Of a stretch of 64,000 bases of DNA, positions 24,392-33,400 are shown one piece after another. The notes under the pieces are model-generated. The model made no database searches. It had not been told where the DNA came from and worked only from the letters and a program-made list of their open reading frames with translations. Positions within the stretch are counted from its first letter, which is position 1. Each line of letters opens with the position of its first letter. Source of the stretch: an uncultured Lachnospiraceae bacterium (GTDB lineage: Bacteria > Bacillota > Clostridia > Lachnospirales > Lachnospiraceae); assembly GCA_947625775.1 (NCBI GenBank), contig CANQPM010000007.1, positions 62,001-126,000 on the forward strand, given 5' to 3'. A program made the position numbers and the translations under genes.

Positions 24392-25381
24392 TTAATATAA
24401 TCCGGTCTCGCCGAGCATCTTTGAAATCTTATTTGCTCCCAGCACCATAATCAGGCTCACGATAGACTTAAAGAGGCCTGCGGTAGTGGCAAGCGAATAC
24501 TGCCCCTGCGATACGCCGCGGTTATACACATAAGTATCGAACACTTCGGAAACGCTGCGGTTCATGGCGTTCTGCATCAGGAAAATCTGCTCATATCCTG
24601 TGTTCAGCAGGCTTCCGACCTTCATAATCAGCATTATTACGATAGTGCTGCGGATTGTCGGCAGAGTAATGTGCCACAGCAGATTCCAGCGGTTAGCGCC
24701 GTCAATCTTAGCCGCTTCAAGCAGCTCCGGATCCACGCTTGTGAGTGCCGCAAGATATATGATAGTGCCGTAGCCTGTTTCCTTCCAGATATTCTGTCCC
24801 AGAATCAGCGGCACAAACAGCTTCGGGCTTGAAAGTATGTCAGGCGCGTTTGCCTTGCCCACCATCTGCGCGATCATATTGTAAACCACGCCGTCTGTAG
24901 AGTTGAACAGCTGGAATGTCAAGGTAGCCACGATTACCAGCGAGATAAAGTGCGGTATGTACACAAGCGTCTGTGAAAAACGCTTAAACCACATACAGCG
25001 CAGCTCGTTTAAAATCAGCGCCAGAATAATCGGCATCGGAAACGCGATTAAAAGATTCGCAAACGAAATAGCAAGCGTATTCCGCAGCAGATTAAAGAAA
25101 TCCGCTCCCGTAAACAGAAGCTTAAAGTTGTCAAATCCGACCTTCGGGCTCTTAACCAGACATTCAACGATGCCGTTGCCCGCGTAAGGGCTGAAATTCT
25201 CGAAAGCCATAACAAGGCCGCCCATCGGCAGATAACAGAAAATCAGCATCCATACCACGCCTGGAATAAGCATCGCGTACAGCCAGCCGTGCTGGTGGAA
25301 TGCCTTTTTCCAGGAGTTGTGCTGGCGCTGATACTGGCGCATCTCCTTCTTTGTCTTGGCGGCAGATGTAGAATTGCCCAT
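24392..25381 (-). CDS. ABC sugar transporter permease (LplB type)
   Basis: 329 residues from ATG at 25381, chosen for AGGAGGGG upstream. A basic N-terminus is followed by LYAMLIPGVVWMLIFCYLPM and the signature FENFSPYAG of LplB permeases; the EAA loop reads LEAAKIDGANRWNLLWHITL. First gene of the RG-I/rhamnose operon, with its promoter at 25446-25474. It pairs with the next permease to form the membrane channel. Confidence 0.92.
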   Translation of the reverse strand: MGNSTSAAKTKKEMRQYQRQHNSWKKAFHQHGWLYAMLIPGVVWMLIFCYLPMGGLVMAFENFSPYAGNGIVECLVKSPKVGFDNFKLLFTGADFFNLLRNTLAISFANLLIAFPMPIILALILNELRCMWFKRFSQTLVYIPHFISLVIVATLTFQLFNSTDGVVYNMIAQMVGKANAPDILSSPKLFVPLILGQNIWKETGYGTIIYLAALTSVDPELLEAAKIDGANRWNLLWHITLPTIRSTIVIMLIMKVGSLLNTGYEQIFLMQNAMNRSVSEVFDTYVYNRGVSQGQYSLATTAGLFKSIVSLIMVLGANKISKMLGETGLY

Positions 25382-25445
25382 AAAATATCCCCTCCTAACT
25401 GCTTGATTAAGTGATTTTGTACACTTTTTCAATTTGTATATTAAT

Positions 25446-25512
25446 ATTATTATACATTTTAACACATATGTCAATTTAAAACTTTCAAAAAATTATGCGT
25501 TTTTGACCATTT
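25446..25512 (-). promoter_or_regulatory. Promoter and activator-like site of the RG-I/rhamnose operon
   Basis: TTGACA (25469-25474), a 17-base spacer and AATAAT (25446-25451) precede the first transporter gene by 65 bases. Upstream, with its core TTATGC starting 14 bases from the -35, is the same A/T-rich motif as at 148-184 (…GCGTTTTTGACCATTTAT read on the plus strand). The identical geometry at two promoters points to one regulator, plausibly the AraC protein at 3073. Confidence 0.6.
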
Positions 25513-25619
25513 ATTTCATGTTTTTTTTAGCATATCTTTTATTATTTCAGTAATTTCATATCCATCTCCATCGTATTCCTTCCCTGAAAATTGCCAATGC
25601 CAGCTGTCGGTTAGGACAT

Positions 25620-25660
25620 AAAAAAACGCAAAAAAATAGCGGATGCCTTCGCATCCGCCA
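25620..25660 (-). terminator. Intrinsic terminator of the cstA operon
   Basis: GCGGATGC, loop CTTC in plus orientation, GCATCCGC (25639-25658). On the minus strand it is followed by TATTTTTTTGCGTTTTTTT, a textbook terminator. Confidence 0.9.
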
Positions 25661-25676
25661 AAGATTTGTTTGATAA

Positions 25677-27374
25677 TTATGCCTTTTTCCCAGCCTGCTT
25701 ACTAAAGGTCTGAATACCCTCAACAACAAGGAAAAGAGCCAAGATAACCATAGCCGCCGCAAAAAGCATCTGGAACCAGTCGCCCCATGCAGCCGCACCG
25801 CCTGCAACGGTCTTTATCTTGGTGATTACAGTCATAACAAGGCTTGTGATTGTCGCAACAAGCATAAATACCATAGGAATATAGAACATTTTATTGTTTT
25901 TGCCCGCGTTTCCAAGCCATGCGGCAACCGCCATCAAAGCGATACCAGCAAGGAGCTGATTAGCAGCGCCGAACAGTCCCCAAATCTGGCTCAGGCTCAA
26001 TCCGCCAAGGATACAGCCGATTACCACCATAAGCAGCGTGCCTGTCAGGGGATAAGCAAGTACCCTGCGGATGCCCGTGGCGTCCTTGTATGATTTCTCA
26101 CCCTTCTTTAAAAACAGTTCAGAGAACATAAAGCGGCTCAGACGTGTACCCGTGTCCAGGCTTGTAAGTGCAAACACTGAAACCGCAAGGGTAAGCAACG
26201 CATAAATTGTATTGTAAACGGCAGACTCCTCTGTACCAAACATAGTCGCGATACCCGCCGCGAACGCCGCCGCAGGAGAGCCAAAGCCCCCGCTTGTATA
26301 TGTATTATATACCATACCTACCGCAATCAGCGCGATAATGCCAAGCGCGGACTCAATCAGCATAGAGCCGTAACCGATAGGTTTCGCGTCCTTCTCGTTG
26401 GCAAGCTGCTTTGAAGACGTACCTGTAGAAATCAGGCTGTGGAAACCTGAACATGCGCCGCATGCGACTGTAATAAACAGCGCCGGGAACAATGTGCCAA
26501 TGCTTGTTTTCCAACCCGTAAATGCCGGAATCTCAAAAGTTGCCGTTCCTGAAAACGCGGAGAAGAAAATACCAATCAAGGCAACACCCATCATCGCATA
26601 AAGCAGGAAGCTTGACAGATAATCACGCGGCTGCAGCAAAATCCATACTGGAACAAGCGACGCAATCGTGATGTAAGCGCCAATGGTAACAATCCATGCC
26701 GTGCGTCCCATTGCAAAACCAAAGTTCAGGCCAAGCGCAATCATCAATACGATGCAGACAACGCCGCCGATGCTGGCAGGCAGGGTTTTGATACCCAGAC
26801 GGTTAGTTACCAAACCATAAACGATAGCCAGCGCAATAAACATCAGTGAAATAATAGCCGTTGTTTCGTTTCCCGTAGGTCCTTTCGTGAAACCAAGCGG
26901 ATTAGTGGAAGCAAATGTCCCTGCAACTACATTTACAAAGGACGCAATAACTAAAATCAAAACCAAAAGAGCAAAAACAATGAAAAGCTTTTTCGCCCTC
27001 TCTCCCATGGAATCCTTGATAATCTCACCTACGGATTTACCACCGTGGCGGATAGACGCAAACAGGGAACCAAAATCCTGTAGTCCACCGAAGAAGATGC
27101 CTCCGATGATACACCATAAAAATACAGGAATCCACCCGAAAACGGATGCCTGAATCGGTCCGTTAATCGGACCTGCGCCCGCGATTGAAGAAAAATGATG
27201 ACCCATAAGTACCGCTGGTTTTGCGGCTACATAGTCAACACCGTCCTCCATTTCAACAGCAGGCGTTTTTCTGCTGGGGTCAATACCCCACTGCTTTGCA
27301 AGCCATGCACCATAAAAAATATAGCCCAGCAAAAGCAAAACAATTGCAGCTACGATAATTAAAATCGCAGACAT
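25677..27374 (-). CDS. cstA: CstA-family transporter (carbon starvation protein A)
   Basis: 565 residues, mostly hydrophobic with about sixteen membrane segments. Diagnostic sequences are KPAVLMGHHFSSIAGAGPIN, GPIQASVFGWIPVFLWCIIG, FFGGLQDFGSLFASIRHGGK and SGFHSLISTGTSSKQLANE. CstA proteins import peptides or pyruvate, depending on lineage; the substrate cannot be told here. The unknown 163-residue gene at 27399 lies 24 bp upstream in the same direction, and a strong terminator follows. Confidence 0.93.
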   Translation of the reverse strand: MSAILIIVAAIVLLLLGYIFYGAWLAKQWGIDPSRKTPAVEMEDGVDYVAAKPAVLMGHHFSSIAGAGPINGPIQASVFGWIPVFLWCIIGGIFFGGLQDFGSLFASIRHGGKSVGEIIKDSMGERAKKLFIVFALLVLILVIASFVNVVAGTFASTNPLGFTKGPTGNETTAIISLMFIALAIVYGLVTNRLGIKTLPASIGGVVCIVLMIALGLNFGFAMGRTAWIVTIGAYITIASLVPVWILLQPRDYLSSFLLYAMMGVALIGIFFSAFSGTATFEIPAFTGWKTSIGTLFPALFITVACGACSGFHSLISTGTSSKQLANEKDAKPIGYGSMLIESALGIIALIAVGMVYNTYTSGGFGSPAAAFAAGIATMFGTEESAVYNTIYALLTLAVSVFALTSLDTGTRLSRFMFSELFLKKGEKSYKDATGIRRVLAYPLTGTLLMVVIGCILGGLSLSQIWGLFGAANQLLAGIALMAVAAWLGNAGKNNKMFYIPMVFMLVATITSLVMTVITKIKTVAGGAAAWGDWFQMLFAAAMVILALFLVVEGIQTFSKQAGKKA

Positions 27375-27398
27375 AGTTTAACACCTCTCTCTTTTTCT

Positions 27399-27890
27399 TT
27401 ACTTTATATTGCGAAAGAGCTTCCTGAGACTTTTCCCCCGTCTGTTACAGAAAAAATCTCCGCTGGAAGGCTCCATTGCAACCACAGAATAATGGCTCCA
27501 CCCCTGCAGGGTGAAACGGTAGCTCTTATAACGCTTAAGCTTCTTAATATATTCCGCCGCCTCATCGTCAATATGTCCCGCCAATATAATTAGCACAATA
27601 TCCGTACTTCTGTGATTGGAATGTGGGACTACCCTCGACATTCCCTCCGCCCATGCAGCCTCGTCAAAATATTTAGCTTCATCCAAGTCAAGCTCATCCG
27701 TTGTCGCAAAAAATACATACTCGTGGGATTCCGCTTCCGAAAGCGTCGCCGCCTTTACAAGAAAAAACTGCTCATTATGAGAGTGGAAAACCGCCTCCGC
27801 AGCAAACGGCCTGGCAGCATTCTCTGTATTAATATTGTAATATTGCCTGTAAGACTTCAAAATTGTCTGAAGCGCCTCATCGACCGTCAT
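27399..27890 (-). CDS. Conserved-looking hypothetical protein upstream of cstA
   Basis: 163 residues, soluble, mixed alpha/beta, acidic in its N-terminal two thirds and basic at the end (FFCNRRGKSLRKLFRNIK). Segments such as EYVFFATTDELDLDEAKYFD and RSTDIVLIILAGHIDDEAAE suggest a compact domain, but I recognise no family. It sits 24 bp before cstA and 123 bp after the HD gene, so it is probably cotranscribed with cstA and might modulate it. ATG at 27890 has only a weak ribosome site (AGGGGATGG). Confidence 0.7.
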   Translation of the reverse strand: MTVDEALQTILKSYRQYYNINTENAARPFAAEAVFHSHNEQFFLVKAATLSEAESHEYVFFATTDELDLDEAKYFDEAAWAEGMSRVVPHSNHRSTDIVLIILAGHIDDEAAEYIKKLKRYKSYRFTLQGWSHYSVVAMEPSSGDFFCNRRGKSLRKLFRNIK

Positions 27891-28013
27891 TTCGCATCCA
27901 TCCCCTAAAGAGCTTTTTAATCAGCCTGCACATATCTTTTCCATATAATAAGCTATTCCTTTTATCGCAATTTGTCAAGTATTCTAATAGAGAGTCCGCA
28001 ATGCCAGACAGTA

Positions 28014-28607
28014 TCAACGCTGCGCGGCAATAATTTCATCCTCCGTCGCCTTCATAGCTTCAAGCGTCATAGTTAAAAGCTTATCCAGCTCCCAGCCTAA
28101 CTGCTCCGCGCCGCGCTCAATCACTTCCCTTGAACATCCTGCCGCAAAGCCCTTGCTCTTATATTTTTTCTTTAAGGATTTAAGCTCCATATCCTTTGTG
28201 CTCTTTGACGGACGCATTAACGCCGCCGCCCATATAAGTCCTGTCAGCTCATCTGCCGCAAACAAAACTTTTTCCATCTCATGCTCGGGAGCAACATCAA
28301 GCGTCGTGCCGCAGCCAACGGTGATTCCATATCCGTGCGACACAACTGCATGAATGATATCCTCTCCGACACCGCCTTCACGCAGAAGCTCTGGCGCTTT
28401 CAGGCAATGCTCATCGGGGTACAGTTCAAAGTCGATATCGTGCAAAAGCCCCACTATTCCCCAATACTGCGCATCATCGCCATATCCAAGCTCATTGGCA
28501 AACCATTTCATTACAGCCTCCACTGTATATGCGTGCTGCAGATGAAAAGAATCCTTATTATATTTTTTTAATAACGCAAGCGCGTCATCTCTTGATATAC
28601 ATTCCAT
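28014..28607 (-). CDS. HD-domain phosphohydrolase-like protein
   Basis: 197 residues. The HD superfamily pattern is visible: H at SFHLQHAYTVEAVM, the HD pair in WGIVGLLHDIDFELYPDEH, a further histidine in IIHAVVSHGYG and an aspartate in LFAADELTGLI, which together would bind metal. Small HD proteins of this kind hydrolyse phosphoesters, often nucleotides; the actual substrate is unknown. A clear ribosome site GGAGG precedes ATG. The promoter at 28733-28761 probably drives this gene and those downstream. Confidence 0.85.
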   Translation of the reverse strand: MECISRDDALALLKKYNKDSFHLQHAYTVEAVMKWFANELGYGDDAQYWGIVGLLHDIDFELYPDEHCLKAPELLREGGVGEDIIHAVVSHGYGITVGCGTTLDVAPEHEMEKVLFAADELTGLIWAAALMRPSKSTKDMELKSLKKKYKSKGFAAGCSREVIERGAEQLGWELDKLLTMTLEAMKATEDEIIAAQR

Positions 28608-28732
28608 TTTAATTCCTCCAACATTCTTTATTTATTTTCCAGTGCTTTATTCATGCCCCTTGTCCTGTACTCAGTCCAATCCACGGTACATAATTGAAGC
28701 TGTATTCTATATTCCTATATGTTTACTATGGT

Positions 28733-28761
28733 ATTATACCTATAAGCGTTTTCGTTTGCAA
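28733..28761 (-). promoter_or_regulatory. Promoter for the HD gene (and possibly cstA)
   Basis: TTGCAA (28756-28761), 17-base spacer, TATAAT (28733-28738) on the minus strand, about 125 bases before the HD gene start. The -10 is embedded in the small palindrome GGTATAATACC. Confidence 0.6.
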
Positions 28762-28808
28762 TACCTTAAATAACAATTTTTACCTCAAGCCCTAAAGTCC
28801 ATGTATAA

Positions 28809-28849
28809 AAATAATCCAGCAGTCTTTTGGAAATGCTGGATTATTTTAC
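28809..28849 (-). terminator. Terminator of the sucrose/fructan operon
   Basis: AATAATCCAGCA pairs with TGCTGGATTATT around CTTTTGGAAA, 5 bases after the stop of the GH32 lipoprotein gene; TTTTTATAC follows on the minus strand. Confidence 0.85.
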
Positions 28850-28853
28850 AAGA

Positions 28854-30320
28854 TTACCTATACTGTTTTAAAGCTGAAAATTTCACCGAATTGTCCTCGG
28901 CAAACAATTTGATTGGCTTTCCGCTCGCGCCGTATATCCTGACCGTAAGCGCCGCCATGCCGTCGATATAAAAGACGCCTACTGAGCCCTCTTGTATGTA
29001 GGTAAAGCTGTATTTTTCATTAGGCTCTAAATCCACCTGAGTTTCCGCAATCAGCGTCCTTCCCTCGTTGAACAATAGCTGTAGCTTATTTTCGGCGGGC
29101 GATATGGATATCAGCTTGTTCTTTTCCGTTTCGCCGTTGTAATCAAAGCTTAAGCCAAAAGCGCCCTCGCCCTCATACTGAAATTCCCCTGTAATCATAA
29201 AGCTTTCGTAACAGTTAAATGCGTCAATATATTTGAACCCTGAAGCATTATCCGCCGCAATGTCAGTTTCCTCAAAATCAAGCTTCTGGGGCTTTGAAAA
29301 ATCCGCGGCAACATTATCGACGGGAGCAAGCGCAAGCTCCTTGTTGTCCTTCTGGACTATTTTCTGTACGACAAGATTTCCTGCCCAAGCCGAAACGCTG
29401 GTGTTGGAGCTGACTGATTCCGACCTTCTCGCCCAGCCCGCCATATAAGCGTTTTCGCCGTCTTCAACGTGCTTTGCCGCGTAAAACAGCTTGCCGTCCA
29501 GCCGCTTTGCCTCGCCGTAAGGTCCATACGGCGTATCAGATGAGGCATACCACAGAGTATCGTCCTGCGCCGAATATGTTATGTACCATGTATCGCCCAT
29601 GCGGAAGGTATCGCTGCACTCCAGATTCCAGAAATCCCCCTGCGTATTTGTAAATATAATCCCGTCATATGAAACAGTCTGCAGGTCTGCGCTGAGCGTA
29701 TATTTCAGTATTCTTGCCGTGCCGTCTTTTGACGCTGTGACCGTCATCTCAATCGCGTCGCTTTCAGGATTATAGTACGCCTGCGGATCGCGGAAATCAT
29801 TTTTCTGTCCAAGCTCATCGGGAGGCGCGATTTCCCAACCGTCTATCTTTTCAAAGCTGTACGGGCTGTCCCCCTTTGCCGCCATTATTTTTTCCTTGTA
29901 TTCTCCCGAATCAGTGTGTCCCGTATAGAAAAAATAATATGTTTCCCCAGTCTTTACCACCGAACCTGTCCCGATCCAGTCGTCCTGTCCCCCGTCGGGC
30001 GACGCTTTGATTATGGGGGCGTCATATTCCTTGTATGTCACAAAATCCTCTGTCGTCGCAAGGTATGCCGAATGGTGGTATGAATCGCCCTGATCCTTTA
30101 GATAATAAATATAGTAGACGCCGTCCTCGTAATAAGGCATCGTGTCTCCCACATAGGGCTGGCTTGTACCATCAACAGCAGGCAGGAAAAAACGGCTGTA
30201 CGTGTACGCCTCCTCCTGCTCCTTCGCGGTAGTAAGCTTTGAAAAATCCTTTTCGCCATGCCCGCAGCCGCCAAGCAGCGCACCCACTATCAGACACGCC
30301 ATTATAATCTTTTTATTCAT
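28854..30320 (-). CDS. GH32-like lipoprotein (probable surface fructosidase)
   Basis: 488 residues from ATG at 30320 (GGAGAA upstream). Lipoprotein signal: MNKKIIMACLIVGALLGGCG. The five-bladed GH32 fold is suggested by VGDTMPYYEDGVYYIYYLKD (position of the nucleophile aspartate, here GDTMP instead of NDPNG), QNDFRDPQAYYNPE (RDP motif) and GDFWNLECSDTF (EC acid/base motif). The C-terminal 160 residues form a beta-sandwich-like domain. It would work outside the membrane on fructans or sucrose-containing oligosaccharides for the ABC importer of this locus. Family assignment is good; specificity is not. Confidence 0.8.
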   Translation of the reverse strand: MNKKIIMACLIVGALLGGCGHGEKDFSKLTTAKEQEEAYTYSRFFLPAVDGTSQPYVGDTMPYYEDGVYYIYYLKDQGDSYHHSAYLATTEDFVTYKEYDAPIIKASPDGGQDDWIGTGSVVKTGETYYFFYTGHTDSGEYKEKIMAAKGDSPYSFEKIDGWEIAPPDELGQKNDFRDPQAYYNPESDAIEMTVTASKDGTARILKYTLSADLQTVSYDGIIFTNTQGDFWNLECSDTFRMGDTWYITYSAQDDTLWYASSDTPYGPYGEAKRLDGKLFYAAKHVEDGENAYMAGWARRSESVSSNTSVSAWAGNLVVQKIVQKDNKELALAPVDNVAADFSKPQKLDFEETDIAADNASGFKYIDAFNCYESFMITGEFQYEGEGAFGLSFDYNGETEKNKLISISPAENKLQLLFNEGRTLIAETQVDLEPNEKYSFTYIQEGSVGVFYIDGMAALTVRIYGASGKPIKLFAEDNSVKFSALKQYR

Positions 30321-30367
30321 AATTAATTCTCCATTCTTGATGCAATTCCCCATTATTGATATACAGC

Positions 30368-30464
30368 GTGAAAAATTTATTTTTCACACTATCCCCACAT
30401 TCTTGATACGCCTGCGAATTTGTGCCCTCTGCATAAACTTACGTGCAAAAAATTTATTTTTCAC
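30368..30464. repeat. Pair of short A/T palindromic repeats
   Basis: GTGAAAAATTTATTTTTCAC at 30368-30387 and a near copy GTGCAAAAAATTTATTTTTC at 30443-30462 share AAAATTTATTTTTCACACTAT-type sequence. They fill the gap between the GH13 and GH32-lipoprotein genes. They may act as weak intercistronic hairpins. Confidence 0.5.
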
Positions 30465-30465
30465 A

Positions 30466-32322
30466 CTATTTTTTCTTTAAATAATAAAAGCCATAAGGGG
30501 AAATCTTTATTCCCTCCGCCGATATACTCTGCCCGCTGATTAAATCCTCATACTCCCCGCCTATCTCATTTATGCGCGCCGTCTTTTCATACTCGCTGAA
30601 ATTAAATATCCCAAGCACCTGCTCCCCCTCAAAGCATCTCCTGATACACAAAAGCTCTTTTTCACCCGTTTCCAGCGTGCATGTATCTGCGGCAGCGACG
30701 AAAGCTTTTTCACTCCTGCGTATCTGCTCAATTCTGCCAAGACCTGAGAATATCCTGTTTTCTACAGTACCCTGTTTTTCAGCCAGAGCCGCCTTGTCCC
30801 AGCGCATTGCGCCTCTGTGGATATAGCGTGAATCCTGTGATTTCTGCGGATCGTTTTTGTAGGAGCAGTCGTTTGTCTGTCCGATTTCATCTCCGCTGTA
30901 CAATACGGGAATGCCCGACTGCATAAACATGCATGCGTGGAGCATTATGTCCATTTTTATGGCATTATCCATCATATCCTCGTTTTGTTCATCAGCCGCC
31001 TTTTCAATTCCGCACATCGAAGCGGTTGTCCCGCAAAATCTTGCGTCCTGCGTAACAGGATCGTCATTGTAAAGCTCTCCGCGGCTGCTGCTGTTCCCCG
31101 CAAGCCCCCTGAAATAATCATTAAGGTATTTTTTGTGGGGAACCTCCTCCATTCCCTTCTGCAAAAGCGCAGGGTAATCAAGCCCCCAGCCGATGTCATC
31201 ATGGCAGCGCAGGTAATTGAGGAATATATAATTTTTAGGCAGGCTGTTGACGATATCAAGCTGCTTTTTGAGCAGATAAACGTCTCTTGTGGCAATCGTG
31301 TGCCAGGTAGTCGCCATGGTCGTGACATTGTACAGCATATGGCATTCGGGCTTTTCTACAGTGCCAAAATACGGCGCGACCTTTTTTGGCTCCATGACAA
31401 CCTCGCCCAAAAGCAGCACGCCAGGGCAGACAATTTCGCTAATCATTCGCATCATGCGCACAATCGTGTGAACCTGTTTCAGATTGCGGCATGATGTCCC
31501 AAGCTCTTTCCATATGTACGGCACAGCGTCAATGCGCACAATATCAATCCCACGGTTTACCAGATACAGAAAATTGTACATCATCTCATTGAATACCCGT
31601 GGATTTTTGTAATTGAGATCCCACTGGTACGGATAAAACGACGTCATCACATAATGGCTAAGCTCGGGAATATACGTAAAATTCCCAGGCGCCGTCGTAG
31701 GAAAAACCTGCGGCACTGTCTGCTCGTAGCGCTGGGGAATATCCGCGTTGTCAAAAAAGAAATAGCGGCTCATATACTCGCCCTCTCCCCTGCGGGCGCG
31801 CACTGCCCACTCATGCTCCTCCGACGTGTGATTCATAACAAAATCCATGCAGACATTTATATTCTTTTTGTGGCAGGCGCAAGTGACCTCCTCCAAATCC
31901 TCCATTGTCCCCAAATCCCGCCTTACTTTTCTGAAATCAGATACCGCATAGCCGCCGTCAGAGCGTGAGCGGTCGTCGGGCGTGTCAAGGAAAGGCATCA
32001 GATGAATGTAGTTGACATTGCACTTTTTGATATAGTCAAGCTTTTTTCTTACGCCTTTAAGATTTCCCGCAAAATTATCAACATAGAACATCATGCCAAG
32101 CATATCGTTGCGCTTATACCAGTCGGGATTGAGCTCCCTTTCCCTGTCCATGCTTTTCAGCGCACCGCCGCGCTCATCATAAAACGCCCGCATTGAGCTG
32201 CACAGCTCCGCAAACATAGCGCCGTTGTCATACAGCTCCATATACAGCCATTTAAGCTCGTCTATGTGCCTTGCAAAACGTTTTTCATATTCATGCTCCA
32301 TATTTTCTGCCGCCTTTTCCAT
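30466..32322 (-). CDS. GH13 sucrose-active enzyme, amylosucrase-like (GH13_4)
   Basis: 618 residues, no signal peptide. The (beta/alpha)8 signatures are complete: CMDFVMNHTSEEH (region I), IVRIDAVPYI with nucleophile D265, LLLGEVVMEP with acid/base E307, and LRCHDDIGWG with the transition-state aspartate near D375. The long helical N-terminus before MMFYVDNFAG is typical of amylosucrase relatives rather than short sucrose phosphorylases. The reaction would use sucrose, giving fructose plus glucan or glucose; fructokinase upstream fits. Start uncertain between ATG at 32322 and ATG at 32298, both with AAGGCGG upstream. Confidence 0.85.
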   Translation of the reverse strand: MEKAAENMEHEYEKRFARHIDELKWLYMELYDNGAMFAELCSSMRAFYDERGGALKSMDRERELNPDWYKRNDMLGMMFYVDNFAGNLKGVRKKLDYIKKCNVNYIHLMPFLDTPDDRSRSDGGYAVSDFRKVRRDLGTMEDLEEVTCACHKKNINVCMDFVMNHTSEEHEWAVRARRGEGEYMSRYFFFDNADIPQRYEQTVPQVFPTTAPGNFTYIPELSHYVMTSFYPYQWDLNYKNPRVFNEMMYNFLYLVNRGIDIVRIDAVPYIWKELGTSCRNLKQVHTIVRMMRMISEIVCPGVLLLGEVVMEPKKVAPYFGTVEKPECHMLYNVTTMATTWHTIATRDVYLLKKQLDIVNSLPKNYIFLNYLRCHDDIGWGLDYPALLQKGMEEVPHKKYLNDYFRGLAGNSSSRGELYNDDPVTQDARFCGTTASMCGIEKAADEQNEDMMDNAIKMDIMLHACMFMQSGIPVLYSGDEIGQTNDCSYKNDPQKSQDSRYIHRGAMRWDKAALAEKQGTVENRIFSGLGRIEQIRRSEKAFVAAADTCTLETGEKELLCIRRCFEGEQVLGIFNFSEYEKTARINEIGGEYEDLISGQSISAEGIKISPYGFYYLKKK

Positions 32323-32400
32323 AACTGCAGACCGCCTTTCCGCCGCCCCTTAGCCGCTTCTGAAACAAATATCATTTTTCCGTTTATCCGCCCTGCCGCC

Positions 32401-33357
32401 CTACAGGTTTTGAATAATCTCCTCACGCTCGGGCATTACGCGCAGCGCGCCTTTTTTTGTGGTGATAAGCGATGCCGCGCTGTTTGCAAACTGCAGCATT
32501 TCCTTTAAGCCCTCCTCTGTCAGCCCTTCAAGCCCATGCTCCAATACATAGTGCAGCACGCAGCCGCAGAAGGTATCTCCCGCGCCCGTGGTTTCAATCG
32601 TTTTTTCGTTGAGCTTTGCGGGCGTTTCAACCATTGCGCCGTTGTAATAAGCGCGGCTCCCATCTTTTCCCATCGACACGAGAATAAGCTTTATCTGCGG
32701 ATAGCGCGCTTTTATCCACTCAGCGCCCTTTGTGTAATCCTCCTCGCCTGTAAGCCACGTAATCTCATTGTCCGATATCTTCAAAATATCACAGTACTGC
32801 AGACCGCACATAACCTGCTCTTTTGCCTCGTCAAGGGAATCCCACAAAGGCGGGCGCAGATTGGGATCAAAGGAAATAACCACTTTGTTCGCCTTTGCAA
32901 TGTCAAGCGCCTTTTTTGTCGCCGCGCGCACGCCCTCATGCGTCATTGACAGCGTTCCAAAGTGGAAAATCTTCGCGCCCGCAATCAAGTCCTCGGGAAT
33001 TTCGCTCTCAGCAAGCATCATGTCCGCCCCTGGATTGCGGTAAAACGAAAAATCCCTGTCGCCGTCAGGAAAGGTATGCACCAGCGCAAGCGTGGTATGC
33101 ACGTCTTTGTCCATGCGCAGGTAATCCGCGCAGATGCCGACCTCCTCTATCGCGGACTTTAACTGTGTGCCGAAAAAATCCTCCCCGACTTTCCCGACAA
33201 ACGCCGTGCCGTGCCCAAGCTTTGAAAGCATTGCCAGCACATTGCACGGAGCGCCGCCTGGATTTGCCTCAAACAGCGGATTGCCCTGCGCGCTTGTTCC
33301 GTTTTCGGTAAAGTCAATCAAAAGCTCTCCCAGCGCCACAACATCAAAAACCTTCAT
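32401..33357 (-). CDS. Fructokinase (PfkB family)
   Basis: 318 residues. The ribokinase-fold signatures are present: DVVALGELLIDFTENG at the N-terminus, ANPGGAPCNVLAMLSKLGH (sugar contact), ISFDPNLRPPLW, and the C-terminal ETTGAGDTFCGCVLHY with the anion hole and catalytic aspartate. It phosphorylates fructose released by the GH32 and GH13 enzymes encoded on either side. The ribosome site is GGAGGGA before ATG at 33357, and the GH32 gene ends 43 bp upstream. Confidence 0.92.
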   Translation of the reverse strand: MKVFDVVALGELLIDFTENGTSAQGNPLFEANPGGAPCNVLAMLSKLGHGTAFVGKVGEDFFGTQLKSAIEEVGICADYLRMDKDVHTTLALVHTFPDGDRDFSFYRNPGADMMLAESEIPEDLIAGAKIFHFGTLSMTHEGVRAATKKALDIAKANKVVISFDPNLRPPLWDSLDEAKEQVMCGLQYCDILKISDNEITWLTGEEDYTKGAEWIKARYPQIKLILVSMGKDGSRAYYNGAMVETPAKLNEKTIETTGAGDTFCGCVLHYVLEHGLEGLTEEGLKEMLQFANSAASLITTKKGALRVMPEREEIIQNL

Positions 33358-33400
33358 GTATAAATCCCTCCATCTTTTTGCACTAACACTTACGCCAACA

